From contig JBKGZY010000079.1 in assembly GCA_046543175.1 (NCBI GenBank), positions 1-11,139 on the forward strand: a DNA stretch of 11,139 nt, in the 5' to 3' direction. Numbering within the stretch: position 1 is the stretch's first letter; the number at the start of each line of letters is the position of its first letter. Position numbers and translations under genes: made by a program. This document shows, in pieces, positions 1 through 9,680 of the stretch. A model generated the notes under the pieces. The model saw only the letters and a list, made by a program, of their open reading frames with translations, did not search any database and was not told where the DNA came from. This DNA is from Dichotomicrobium sp046543175 (lineage in GTDB: Bacteria > Pseudomonadota > Alphaproteobacteria > Rhizobiales > Rhodomicrobiaceae).

Positions 1-650
1 TGAGCGATCTGAAACGCTACGGCGCCATTGTTCTCGCCGCCGGCCTGTCCCGGCGGCTGCCGGGCGAGAACAAGCTGCTCAAGACCTATCGCGGCGCGCC
101 TCTGGTTGCGCACGCGCTGACCACGGTCGCATCGCTGGGGCTGGGTAATACCGTGGTCGTCACCGGCCAGGATGCACAGGACGTCGCGGCGCTGGCCAGC
201 GCCGCGGGGCTGCGCTGCATCCACAACCCGGCGGCCTCCGAGGGCATGGGCGCCTCGCTCTCCGCGGGGGCGCATGCGATGAGCGAGGCCGTCGCCGGTG
301 TCTTCATTGTTCTGGGCGACATGCCCCACATCACCGCTGAAGACTACGCCCGGCTGGCGGCCGCGCATGAAGCGCAGCCCGCGCGCATCTGCGTGCCGGT
401 CCGGGACGGGCGGCGCGGCCACCCGGTCCTGTTCGGGCGCGATTATCTCGCTGAACTGGCCGCCCTGGCGGGCGATGTCGGCGCGCGCGGCATCCTCCGG
501 GGCCATGCCGCGCGAGTTGTGAGCGTCCCGGCCCCCTCGCCGGGCGTATTGAGCGATATTGACACGGCCGCCGATTTTGCCTTGGAAGGCGCTCACAGCG
601 AACCAGGAGCACCACCGCTTACGCCCAAGCCCGAGAGGAAACGACCATGA
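1..650 (+). CDS. mocA: Molybdenum cofactor cytidylyltransferase (MocA/MobA-like NTP transferase), start codon cut by window edge
   Basis: Predicted cytoplasmic nucleotidyltransferase that joins CMP to Mo-molybdopterin, giving the dinucleotide cofactor used by xanthine-oxidase-family enzymes such as the Cox enzyme downstream. The reading frame runs from position 3; bases 1-2 (TG) are probably the end of an ATG, giving 216 residues, normal for the family. Seen directly: the N-terminal nucleotide-binding loop LAAGLSRRLPGENK (about residues 12-25), the Mg-binding GDMP (106-109), and RRGHPVLF (about 138-145). LAAG rather than LAGG fits a CTP-using MocA better than a GTP-using MobA; this specificity is inference. 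The last 20 or so residues are a Pro/Glu-rich tail that looks non-essential. The stop overlaps the coxG start as ATGA (647-650), so the two are probably co-translated. If the missing base is A, the window opens with another ATGA overlap onto an unseen upstream gene. Confidence 0.9.
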   Translation, partial: SDLKRYGAIVLAAGLSRRLPGENKLLKTYRGAPLVAHALTTVASLGLGNTVVVTGQDAQDVAALASAAGLRCIHNPAASEGMGASLSAGAHAMSEAVAGVFIVLGDMPHITAEDYARLAAAHEAQPARICVPVRDGRRGHPVLFGRDYLAELAALAGDVGARGILRGHAARVVSVPAPSPGVLSDIDTAADFALEGAHSEPGAPPLTPKPERKRP

Positions 651-1192
651 AAATGTCCGGCTCGCATACCCTGCCCGCCCCCCGGGAAGAAGTCTGGGAA
701 AAGCTCAACGATCCCGACGTTCTGCGCCGGTGCATTCCCGGCTGCGAAAGCCTCGAGAAGCACGACGAGGACAAGCTGGCGGCGATCGTGAACGTGAAGA
801 TCGGGCCGATGAACACGCGCTTCAACGGCGAGGTCCAGCTCACCAACCTGAACCCACCGGAATCCTATCGGATCGAGGGCAGCGGCTCCGGCGGGCAGGC
901 CGGCTCGGCCTCGGGCGGCGCGGATGTCCGGCTGGAGGACAAGGGCGATGAGACGGAACTGACATACGATGTCGATGCCCGCGTCAGCGGCAAGATCGCC
1001 CAGCTCGGCAACCGGCTGATCGACGCCACGGCGCACAACCTCGCGACCAAGTTCTTCGAGAATTTCGCGAACGAGATCGAACGGCCGGGCGCAGAGCCGG
1101 TTCACACCTCCGCGGTCAGCGTTCCCAACTGGGTCTGGATCGTGGCGGTGCTTGTCGTCGCGGCCGTGATCCTGTTTTTCGCCATTGGCTGA
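647..1192 (+). CDS. coxG: CoxG, SRPBCC-fold membrane-anchor protein of the Cox enzyme
   Basis: 181-residue CoxG-family protein. Members have a START/SRPBCC-like hydrophobic-pocket domain; in Oligotropha CoxG is reported to recruit CO dehydrogenase to the cytoplasmic membrane. Seen here: the typical opening MKMSGSHTLPAPREEVWEKL, the family motif DPDVLRRCIPGCESLE (about residues 24-39), and a beta-rich middle through residue about 145. A Pro/Ser-containing linker leads to one hydrophobic C-terminal helix (about 162-181, starting at WVW and ending in AIG). That tail is consistent with a C-terminal membrane anchor with the domain on the cytoplasmic side. The start at 647 has a purine-rich ribosome site (GAGAGGAA, 632-639) and overlaps the mocA stop; a second ATG at 653 is less likely because the family usually begins with MxM. 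CoxG homologues also sit beside non-CO molybdenum hydroxylases, so it does not prove CO oxidation. Confidence 0.93.
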   Translation: MKMSGSHTLPAPREEVWEKLNDPDVLRRCIPGCESLEKHDEDKLAAIVNVKIGPMNTRFNGEVQLTNLNPPESYRIEGSGSGGQAGSASGGADVRLEDKGDETELTYDVDARVSGKIAQLGNRLIDATAHNLATKFFENFANEIERPGAEPVHTSAVSVPNWVWIVAVLVVAAVILFFAIG

Positions 1193-1229
1193 GAAGCCTA
1201 ATTGATTTAATCTCAAGAATCGAATTGAG
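1185..1229 (+). promoter_or_regulatory. Candidate sigma-70-like promoter with an inverted repeat, ahead of coxS
   Basis: The only sizeable gap inside the Cox cluster (1193-1292) starts with an AT-rich patch unlike its surroundings. It holds TTGGCT (1185-1190, overlapping the end of coxG), a 17-base spacer, and TAATCT (1208-1213), a passable -35/-10 pair. CTCAA (1212-1216) and TTGAG (1225-1229) form an 8-base-spaced inverted repeat over the -10 and expected start point, where an operator could sit; AATTGA also occurs twice (1200-1205 and 1223-1228). Both matches are short and could be chance. If real, it would let the structural genes be transcribed separately from mocA-coxG, with a leader of about 70 bases. 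The rest of the gap, to the ribosome site, shows nothing I recognise. Confidence 0.3.
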
Positions 1230-1282
1230 CCGCGTCAAATCTGGATGCTCTGCAAGGAGTTAAGCCTGCGGCCGCCAACCAG

Positions 1283-1287
1283 GGAGG
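1283..1287 (+). promoter_or_regulatory. Ribosome binding site GGAGG fixing the coxS start
   Basis: GGAGG lies 5 bases before the ATG at 1293. An in-frame ATG at 1245 has no comparable site and would add 16 residues not seen in the family, so 1293 is preferred. Confidence 0.8.
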
Positions 1288-1292
1288 AACTC

Positions 1293-1775
1293 ATGCCGCA
1301 TGTCAGCATGACGGTGAACGGGAAGACTGTTTCCGCGGATGTGCCGGGCCAAACGCTGCTCGTGGAATTCATCCGGCAGCAACTCCACCTGACGGGCACC
1401 CATGTCGGCTGCGACACGAGCCAGTGCGGCGCCTGCGTCGTTCACGTCAACGGCGAATCCGTCAAGAGTTGCACCCTGCTGGCCGCGCAGGCCGATGGCG
1501 CGAATGTGACCACCATCGAAGGCCTCGCTGATGGCGGCACGCTACACCCCATGCAGGCGGCGTTCCGCGACGCCCACGGGCTGCAATGCGGCTTCTGCAC
1601 GCCGGGCATGGTGATGTCGGCGGTCGATCTTCTCGCCAAGAACCCGGATCCGAGCGAAGAGGAGATCCGCGACTGGCTGAAGGGCAATATCTGCCGCTGC
1701 ACCGGCTATCACAATATCGTCAAGGCGATCCAGTCAGTCGCCGCGCAGAACCAGGGGCGCGAAGCGGCGGCGTAG
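1293..1775 (+). CDS. coxS: CoxS, [2Fe-2S] iron-sulfur small subunit of the CO-dehydrogenase-like enzyme
   Basis: 160-residue iron-sulfur subunit carrying two [2Fe-2S] clusters that pass electrons from the Mo site in CoxL to FAD in CoxM. The N-terminal plant-ferredoxin-type domain (about 1-76) has ligands C40, C45, C48 and C60 (GCDTSQCGAC then SC). The C-terminal four-helix domain has C99, C102, C134 and C136 (QCGFCTPG and NICRCTGYHNI). All eight cysteines are present and the length is normal, so the subunit looks functional. The start at 1293 is set by GGAGG five bases upstream. It leads the S-L-M order typical of form II enzymes; form I clusters usually run M-S-L. The gap to coxL is 36 bases with no terminator, so co-transcription is expected. 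Confidence 0.97.
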   Translation: MPHVSMTVNGKTVSADVPGQTLLVEFIRQQLHLTGTHVGCDTSQCGACVVHVNGESVKSCTLLAAQADGANVTTIEGLADGGTLHPMQAAFRDAHGLQCGFCTPGMVMSAVDLLAKNPDPSEEEIRDWLKGNICRCTGYHNIVKAIQSVAAQNQGREAAA

Positions 1776-1811
1776 GCGAAGGCGCGAGCAACAGACATAA
1801 AGGGCGGAAAC

Positions 1812-4184
<2,373 letters not shown>

Positions 4185-4186
4185 GC

Positions 4187-4194
4187 GAGGGAGA
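4187..4194 (+). promoter_or_regulatory. Ribosome binding site GAGGGAGA fixing the coxM start
   Basis: Purine-rich GAGGGAGA sits six bases before ATG 4201, within the 16-base gap after the coxL stop. The reading frame is open further upstream inside coxL, so this site together with the family's N-terminal sequence decides the start. Confidence 0.75.
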
Positions 4195-4200
4195 CCAGAC

Positions 4201-5009
<809 letters not shown>

Positions 5010-5013
<4 letters not shown>

Positions 5014-5501
5014 CGCGGGAGCGGGAGGCGAAGCTGCCCGCCAGCACGGAGAGAGTGCGGGAGGCGTCGCGGGCGCTCGGGCTGGACATCGCCATCCTCG
5101 AAATGCCGCAAAGCACGCGCACGGCCGAGGACGCGGCCGCAGCCTGCGGCTGCACGACGGCGCAGATCGTGAAGTCTCTTGTATTCCGGGGCGCTACGAG
5201 CGGCAAGCCGCTGCTCGCCCTCGTCTCCGGAGCGAACCGGCTGAACGAAAAAAGCGTTGGCGCGGCATTGGGCGAGGTTCTCAAGCGGCCCGACGCAGCC
5301 TATGTGCGCGAGGTCACCGGCTTTTCAATCGGCGGCGTGCCGCCTTTCGGGCACGCTTCACCGATGACCGTGATCATGGACGAAGACCTCATGCGTTTCG
5401 ATATTGTGTGGGCGGCGGCGGGAACGCCCCGCGCCGTGTTTTCTGTTACGCCCGGCGCGCTCGCCGAGGCGCTCAGCGCGAGAGTTATGAAAGCGACCTG
5501 A
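5010..5501 (+). CDS. YbaK/ProX-type aminoacyl-tRNA deacylase-like protein inside the Cox operon
   Basis: 163-residue protein of the YbaK/ProXp editing-domain family. Relatives hydrolyse mischarged tRNAs in trans, such as Cys-tRNA(Pro), Ala-tRNA(Pro) or Ser/Thr-mischarged tRNAs. Seen here: QIVKSLVF with the conserved lysine K55, the substrate-pocket loop GFSIGGVPPFGH (104-115), and a closing WAAAGTPRAVF segment. The loop differs from the bacterial YbaK form I recall (containing GGCSP), so it may belong to another ProXp subgroup; the tRNA substrate cannot be assigned. It overlaps coxM by ATGA (5010-5013) and coxD by TGATG (5499-5503), so it is embedded in the operon rather than merely nearby. 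Why a tRNA-editing fold should be made together with a molybdenum hydroxylase is not known; it could be a passenger or have a changed substrate. Confidence 0.9.
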
Positions 5502-6439
5502 TGGCGGAAGAGCCCTCGAATGTCCCCGAGGTAAAGACGCTGCTGCGCGAGCACGGCTATATCGCCAACGAGGCGCTGGCGACGGCGGCGTTTCTCGCTA
5601 TGACGCTGAAGCGCCCGCTGCTGCTGGAGGGCGAGGCGGGCGTCGGCAAGACCGAACTCGCCAAGGTGCTGGCGGCGGCGCTTGGCCGCCCGCTGGTGCG
5701 CCTGCAATGCTATGAGGGGCTGGACCTCGCCTCGGCGGTCTATGACTGGAACTATTCGCGCCAGCTCCTGCACATCCGCGCGGCCGAAGCCGCCGGCGAG
5801 GCCGCGAGCACGGAGACGGTCGAGCGCGACATCTACGCGCCCGATTACCTGCTGAAACGCCCGCTTCTTCAGGCGCTGGAGCTTTCCGCGGAAGGCGAGG
5901 CGCCGGTGCTTCTGATTGACGAGCTGGACCGCGCCGACGAGCCGTTCGAGGCCTTCCTGCTGGAACTGCTGGCGGATTACCAGGTCACGATCCCCGAACT
6001 CGGCACGATCAAGGCCGACAAGCCGCCGCTGACCATCCTGACCTCGAATCGCACCCGCGAGGTCCACGACGCGCTGCGCCGACGCTGCTTTTATCACTGG
6101 CTCGATTATCCCGGCGTGGAGCGCGAACTGGCCATCCTGCGGCTCAAGGTGCCGGAGGCCGGAGACGAACTGACCCGGCAGATCGTCGCTTTCATCCACG
6201 AAATCCGCGCGATGGACCTCTACAAGAACCCCGGCATCGCCGAGACGATCAACTGGGCGCAGGCGCTGACCGCGCTCAATCATGTCGCGCTGGACCCGGA
6301 CGCCGTGGACACCACGCTCGGCACGCTGCTGAAATACCAGGACGACATCGCCCGCATCGAGGGCAGCGAGGCCGCGCGCGTGCTTGAGAAGATCAAGAGC
6401 GATGCCCGCGGCGCCGTCACCAGCGAGACGCCGCAATGA
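5501..6439 (+). CDS. coxD: CoxD, MoxR-family AAA+ ATPase for Cox enzyme maturation
   Basis: 312-residue AAA+ ATPase of the MoxR group. Visible parts: Walker A GEAGVGKT (residues 44-51), Walker B LLIDELDR (137-144), sensor-1 ILTSNRTRE (N183 central), and a C-terminal lid domain (about 215-312). In Oligotropha CoxD is a membrane-associated ATPase needed to build the Mo-S-Cu centre in pre-folded apo-enzyme, acting with CoxE. Here the partner CoxL lacks the Cu-binding Cys, so the likely task is cofactor or sulfido insertion or general remodelling (inference). I chose ATG 5501 because it overlaps the previous stop (TGATG) and gives the family N-terminus; an in-frame extension back to 5408 lies inside the upstream gene and is not family-like. 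The stop overlaps coxE (ATGA, 6436-6439). Confidence 0.95.
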   Translation: MAEEPSNVPEVKTLLREHGYIANEALATAAFLAMTLKRPLLLEGEAGVGKTELAKVLAAALGRPLVRLQCYEGLDLASAVYDWNYSRQLLHIRAAEAAGEAASTETVERDIYAPDYLLKRPLLQALELSAEGEAPVLLIDELDRADEPFEAFLLELLADYQVTIPELGTIKADKPPLTILTSNRTREVHDALRRRCFYHWLDYPGVERELAILRLKVPEAGDELTRQIVAFIHEIRAMDLYKNPGIAETINWAQALTALNHVALDPDAVDTTLGTLLKYQDDIARIEGSEAARVLEKIKSDARGAVTSETPQ

Positions 6440-7677
6440 CGACGGCCGCGAGCGGCAATTCCGGCGCCGACATCCGTGCGAATATCGTCGCGGCGGAGGT
6501 CGATGGCGGGCGCATCGCCGACAATATCGTCATGTTCGCCCGGCTTCTGCGTGCCGCCGGACTGCCCGCCGGGCCGGACAAGACGGCGCTGGCGACCGAG
6601 GCCGTGCTGGCGGTGGGCATCGATGATCCCAAGCGGTTCTACTGGACGCTGCATGCCGTGTTCGTCAGCCGCCGCGTCGAGCATGACATTTTCAACCAGG
6701 CTTTCGTCATGTTCTGGCGCGATCCCGGCTTTCTCGATCAACTCATGTCGCTGATGCTGCCCACCGCGCGCTCCGGCCAGGCGCCCGACGACAAGGCGCT
6801 GTCGCGTCGCATGGCCGAGGCACTGTTCGCCAGCCGCGGCGAGGAAGCGCCGCGCCACGAGGAGCAGGTGGACTTGCGCGCGACCGGCTCATGGAGCGAC
6901 CGCACCCGGTTCCAAGACAAGGATTTCGAGCAGATGAGCGCGGCGGAGCTGCGCGAGACCCGCCGGCAAATCGCCGCGCTGGCCCTGCCCTTCGAGCGGC
7001 TGCGCAGCCGCCGCTTCGCGCCCGTCTCTGCGCACGGGCGGCTCGATCTGCGCCGGATGCTGCGCGACATGGCCGCGCGCGGACCGGATTACCTGCGCCC
7101 CGCCTTCCGCCGCCGCCGCTGGGTGCGCCCGCCCATCGTCGTGCTGTGCGATATCTCCGGCTCGATGGACACCTATGCGCGCGTGTTCCTGCATTTCATC
7201 TACGCGCTGACCAACGACCGCGACCGCGTTCACGCGTTCCTGTTCGGCACCGAACTGACGCCGGTTTCGCGCCTCATGAAGGACCGCGACCCCGACGCCG
7301 CGCTCGCGCGCGTTTCCGCCCAGGTGCGCGACTGGGCGGGCGGCACGCGCATCGGCGATTGCCTGCAAGCCTTCAACCGCGACTGGGCGCGACGCATTTC
7401 CGCGCAGAACGCCACCGTGCTCTTGTTCACCGACGGGCTGGACCGCGCAGGCGGCGAAGGCATCGGGCGCGCGGCGCGCAAGCTGGCCGCGAACAGCCGG
7501 CGGCTGATCTGGCTCAATCCGCTGCTGCGCAGCGACGACTATGCACCGCTGGCGCAGGGTGCGCAGGCGCTCGCGCCGCATGTTGACGAAATCCGGCGTT
7601 GTCATAACCTGAACAGTCTGAGCGCGCTTGCCGAAGCGCTCGCGGGCGACGGTCCGGTCGCAAGGAGGACGCCATGA
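6436..7677 (+). CDS. coxE: CoxE, von Willebrand factor A domain protein, partner of CoxD
   Basis: 413-residue VWA-containing CoxE-family protein. The C-terminal half carries a complete metal-ion-dependent adhesion site: DISGS (D239, S241, S243), the conserved Thr of GGTRIGD (T304), and TDG (T332-G334). The N-terminal half (about 15-200) is mostly charged and helical, with an Arg-rich stretch just before the VWA domain. No signal peptide or membrane helix is evident, so it is probably cytoplasmic or peripherally bound. MoxR ATPase and VWA protein pairs work as metal-cofactor chaperones; in Oligotropha CoxD and CoxE cooperate in finishing the CO dehydrogenase active site. It overlaps coxD upstream and the XdhC-type gene downstream, both by ATGA. 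Confidence 0.95.
   Translation: MTTAASGNSGADIRANIVAAEVDGGRIADNIVMFARLLRAAGLPAGPDKTALATEAVLAVGIDDPKRFYWTLHAVFVSRRVEHDIFNQAFVMFWRDPGFLDQLMSLMLPTARSGQAPDDKALSRRMAEALFASRGEEAPRHEEQVDLRATGSWSDRTRFQDKDFEQMSAAELRETRRQIAALALPFERLRSRRFAPVSAHGRLDLRRMLRDMAARGPDYLRPAFRRRRWVRPPIVVLCDISGSMDTYARVFLHFIYALTNDRDRVHAFLFGTELTPVSRLMKDRDPDAALARVSAQVRDWAGGTRIGDCLQAFNRDWARRISAQNATVLLFTDGLDRAGGEGIGRAARKLAANSRRLIWLNPLLRSDDYAPLAQGAQALAPHVDEIRRCHNLNSLSALAEALAGDGPVARRTP
7663..7668 (+). promoter_or_regulatory. Ribosome binding site AGGAGG for the XdhC N-terminal-domain gene
   Basis: A full AGGAGG lies five bases before ATG 7674, inside the end of coxE. It is the strongest ribosome site in the window and suggests this gene is translated well in its own right as well as by coupling. 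Confidence 0.8.
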
Positions 7678-8003
7678 GTTCTGTGAAATTGTCCATACTG
7701 GAGACCGCGCGCGCCTGGACTGACGCCGGGCGCAAGGTCGCTGTTGCCACGGTCGTGTCGACCTGGGGGTCCGCGCCGCAGCCCACGGGGAGCCAGCTCG
7801 TGATCGACGCGGACGGCAATTTCGAAGGCTCGGTGTCCGGCGGCTGCGTGGAAGGCGACGTGATCGTCGCAGCCGAAGACGTGATCGCCTCCGGCCAGCC
7901 CGAAATGCTGGAATTCGGCGTGGACAACGAAACGGCATGGCGCGCCGGGCTGGCCTGCGGCGGACAGATCCGCGTCTATGTCGAGCCGGTCACACGGGAC
8001 TGA
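7674..8003 (+). CDS. XdhC/CoxI family protein, N-terminal domain only (Mo-cofactor handling)
   Basis: 109-residue protein matching only the N-terminal XdhC/CoxI domain. Landmarks: ATVVSTWGSAPQPTGSQLVI (about 25-44), the conserved GSVSGGCVEGDV (C58) and GLACGGQIRVYVEP (C95). XdhC proteins bind the molybdenum cofactor, help exchange an oxo for a sulfido ligand, and hand the cofactor to the apo-hydroxylase; the two cysteines are conserved in this domain. The Rossmann half found in full-length XdhC is in the next gene, five bases away and in another frame. The domain ends where the family domain normally ends, so this looks like a natural split rather than damage. The symbol could be coxI or xdhC by homology; naming is inconsistent, so none is given. 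Confidence 0.93.
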   Translation: MSSVKLSILETARAWTDAGRKVAVATVVSTWGSAPQPTGSQLVIDADGNFEGSVSGGCVEGDVIVAAEDVIASGQPEMLEFGVDNETAWRAGLACGGQIRVYVEPVTRD

Positions 8004-8008
8004 ACGCC

Positions 8009-8710
8009 ATGCAGGCCCGCCATCTGCGCACGCTCGAACAGGACATGGCCGCGCGCCGGCCTGCCGCGTTGCTCACCTGGCTGGACAGCGGCGAGCAGCG
8101 AGTGATCCGGCGCGGCGAGTCCGGCGCGGACGTGTCACCCGCGTTGGCGGAGGCGATCGAGGCGGCGTTTCGCACCGACACCAGCCGCACCGTGGCTGTG
8201 GAAGACCGCGAGGTCTTCATCAACGTGTTCAACCCGCCGCTGCGCCTCATCATCCTCGGCGCGGTGCACATCGCCCAAGCGCTCGCGCCGATGGCCGAGC
8301 AGGCCGGCTACGATGTCGTCATCGTTGATCCGCGCACGGCCTTCGCCACGGTGCAGCGTTTCGCGCATGAGCGGCTCGACACGCGCTGGCCCGACGTGGC
8401 GCTGCCGGAGATCGGGCTGGATACGCGCACCGCGCTTGTCGCGCTCACGCACGATCCGAAGCTGGACGACCCGGCGCTGCATCTGGCAGTCGCCTCGCCC
8501 GCCTTCTATGTCGGCGCGCTGGGCAGCCGGCGTACCCATGCCAAACGGGTGGAACGGCTGCGCGAAGGCGGTATGAGCGAGGAAGGTATCGCGCGGATCA
8601 GCGCGCCCGTCGGGCTTGACATCGGCGCGGTCGGGCCGGTGGAGATCGCGGTTTCGATCCTGGCGGAGATGACGGCGACGCTGCGTGGCAAGCGGCCCGA
8701 AACCGCCTAG
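8009..8710 (+). CDS. XdhC family protein, C-terminal Rossmann domain, partner of the preceding gene
   Basis: 233-residue protein corresponding to the second half of XdhC/CoxF. A short N-terminal segment (about 1-70, including RRPAALLTWLDSGEQRVI) leads to a Rossmann domain. The dinucleotide loop reads LGAVHIAQAL (83-92), followed by VIVDPR and the family signatures FYVGALGSRRTHAKR and ISAPVGLDIGAVGPVEIAVSILAE. In many XdhC proteins the loop is GAGHVG; here the second and third glycines are Val and Ala, so nucleotide binding may be altered. The ATG at 8009 is five bases after the previous stop and gives the usual family N-terminus. With the preceding gene it probably reconstitutes one XdhC that prepares the Mo cofactor for CoxL. 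Confidence 0.92.
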   Translation: MQARHLRTLEQDMAARRPAALLTWLDSGEQRVIRRGESGADVSPALAEAIEAAFRTDTSRTVAVEDREVFINVFNPPLRLIILGAVHIAQALAPMAEQAGYDVVIVDPRTAFATVQRFAHERLDTRWPDVALPEIGLDTRTALVALTHDPKLDDPALHLAVASPAFYVGALGSRRTHAKRVERLREGGMSEEGIARISAPVGLDIGAVGPVEIAVSILAEMTATLRGKRPETA

Positions 8711-8723
8711 GGCCGCGTCCGCG

Positions 8724-9680
8724 ATGCGCGTCTATTATTCCGACACGTTCAATCTGCCGCTGCCCGAGGGCCATCGCTTTCCGGGTCAGAAATACGCGAT
8801 GCTCCGGGCGAAACTGCTGCGCGACGGACTGGTCGCACCGGACGAACTGCATCTCTCGCCGCTGGCCGAAGACACCGACATCGCCCGCGGCCATGACGCG
8901 GACTACATCGCGACTTTTGAATCCGGCGCGCTGGACGTCAGGGCCATCAGGCGCATCGGTTTTCCCTGGAGCGCGCAACTCGTGCGACGCACACGGGCGA
9001 CGGTGGGCGGCGCAATCGCGGCCGTGCGCGCGGCGCTTGAGGACGGTCTTTCGGGACAGCTTGCCGGCGGCACGCATCATGCCCATCGCGACTTCGGCGC
9101 CGGCTATTGCATCTATAACGATCAGGCGATCGCGGCGCTGTGCGCGCTCGACAACGGCTGGGCCGAGCGCGTGGCGGTCGTCGATCTCGACGTGCATCAG
9201 GGCGACGGAACAGCAGCGATCCTCGGGGCGCGCCCGTCGGCCTTCGTGTTCTCCATGCATGGCGCAAAGAACTTCCCGTTCCGCAAATACGACTCCGATC
9301 TTGACGTGCCGCTGCCCGACGGCGTGGAAGACGACGCCTATCTGCGCGCACTGGCGGACCATCTGCCCGCCGTCTTCGCCTTCCGCCCCGATCTGGTCTT
9401 GTACCAGGCGGGGGTCGATCCGCTGCGCGAAGACAGTCTCGGCCGCCTCGCCCTGACCTTCGACGGGCTGATGGCGCGCGACGAGATGGTGCTGGGCGAA
9501 TGCGCGCGGCGCGGCTTGCCCGTCGCCATGGCCATCGGTGGCGGCTACGCCGACCCGATTACGCCATCGGTCACGGCCTACGCCAACACCTACGCCGTCG
9601 CGCGGCGGGTCCACCGTACCGGCGGCGTGGCCGTCAGCCCGCGAAATAACGCTCCAGGAAACGCCGGTAGATCGCCGTGA
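8724..9680 (+). CDS. Histone deacetylase family zinc hydrolase (AcuC/acetylpolyamine amidohydrolase-like)
   Basis: 318-residue enzyme of the arginase/deacetylase fold, hydrolysing acetyl-amide bonds in acetyl-lysine, acetylpolyamines or small acylamides; substrate unassigned. Active-site parts are intact: the His pair THHAH (H118, H119), DLDVHQGDGT with zinc ligands D156 and H158, the third ligand D232 in QAGVDPL, and the transition-state Tyr in GGGYA (Y275). No signal peptide is seen, so it is cytoplasmic. ATG 8724 gives the family start MRVYYSDTFNLPLPEGHRFP; an in-frame GTG at 8685 would overlap the previous gene and is less likely. It begins 13 bases after the XdhC Rossmann gene with no terminator between, so read-through from the Cox operon is likely. 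About 16 C-terminal residues extend past the usual end and run over the 3' end of dapE. Confidence 0.93.
   Translation: MRVYYSDTFNLPLPEGHRFPGQKYAMLRAKLLRDGLVAPDELHLSPLAEDTDIARGHDADYIATFESGALDVRAIRRIGFPWSAQLVRRTRATVGGAIAAVRAALEDGLSGQLAGGTHHAHRDFGAGYCIYNDQAIAALCALDNGWAERVAVVDLDVHQGDGTAAILGARPSAFVFSMHGAKNFPFRKYDSDLDVPLPDGVEDDAYLRALADHLPAVFAFRPDLVLYQAGVDPLREDSLGRLALTFDGLMARDEMVLGECARRGLPVAMAIGGGYADPITPSVTAYANTYAVARRVHRTGGVAVSPRNNAPGNAGRSP

Noticed and set aside
1231..1260. Possible sigma-54 site (GG/GC pair in TGGATGCTCTGCA)
   Set aside because: Only seven bases separate GG and GC rather than the required ten.
1245..1292. Earlier in-frame ATG for coxS adding 16 residues
   Set aside because: No ribosome site before it, the added residues do not resemble the family, and ATG 1293 has GGAGG at ideal spacing.
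5300..7938. Several 190 to 380-codon minus-strand open frames opposite coxD, coxE and the XdhC gene
   Set aside because: Same GC-bias effect; translations are Arg/Gly/Ala-rich with no family features and no ribosome sites.
8685..8723. Upstream GTG start for the deacetylase
   Set aside because: It lies inside the preceding gene and adds 13 residues before the standard MRVYYSD opening; ATG 8724 fits the family.
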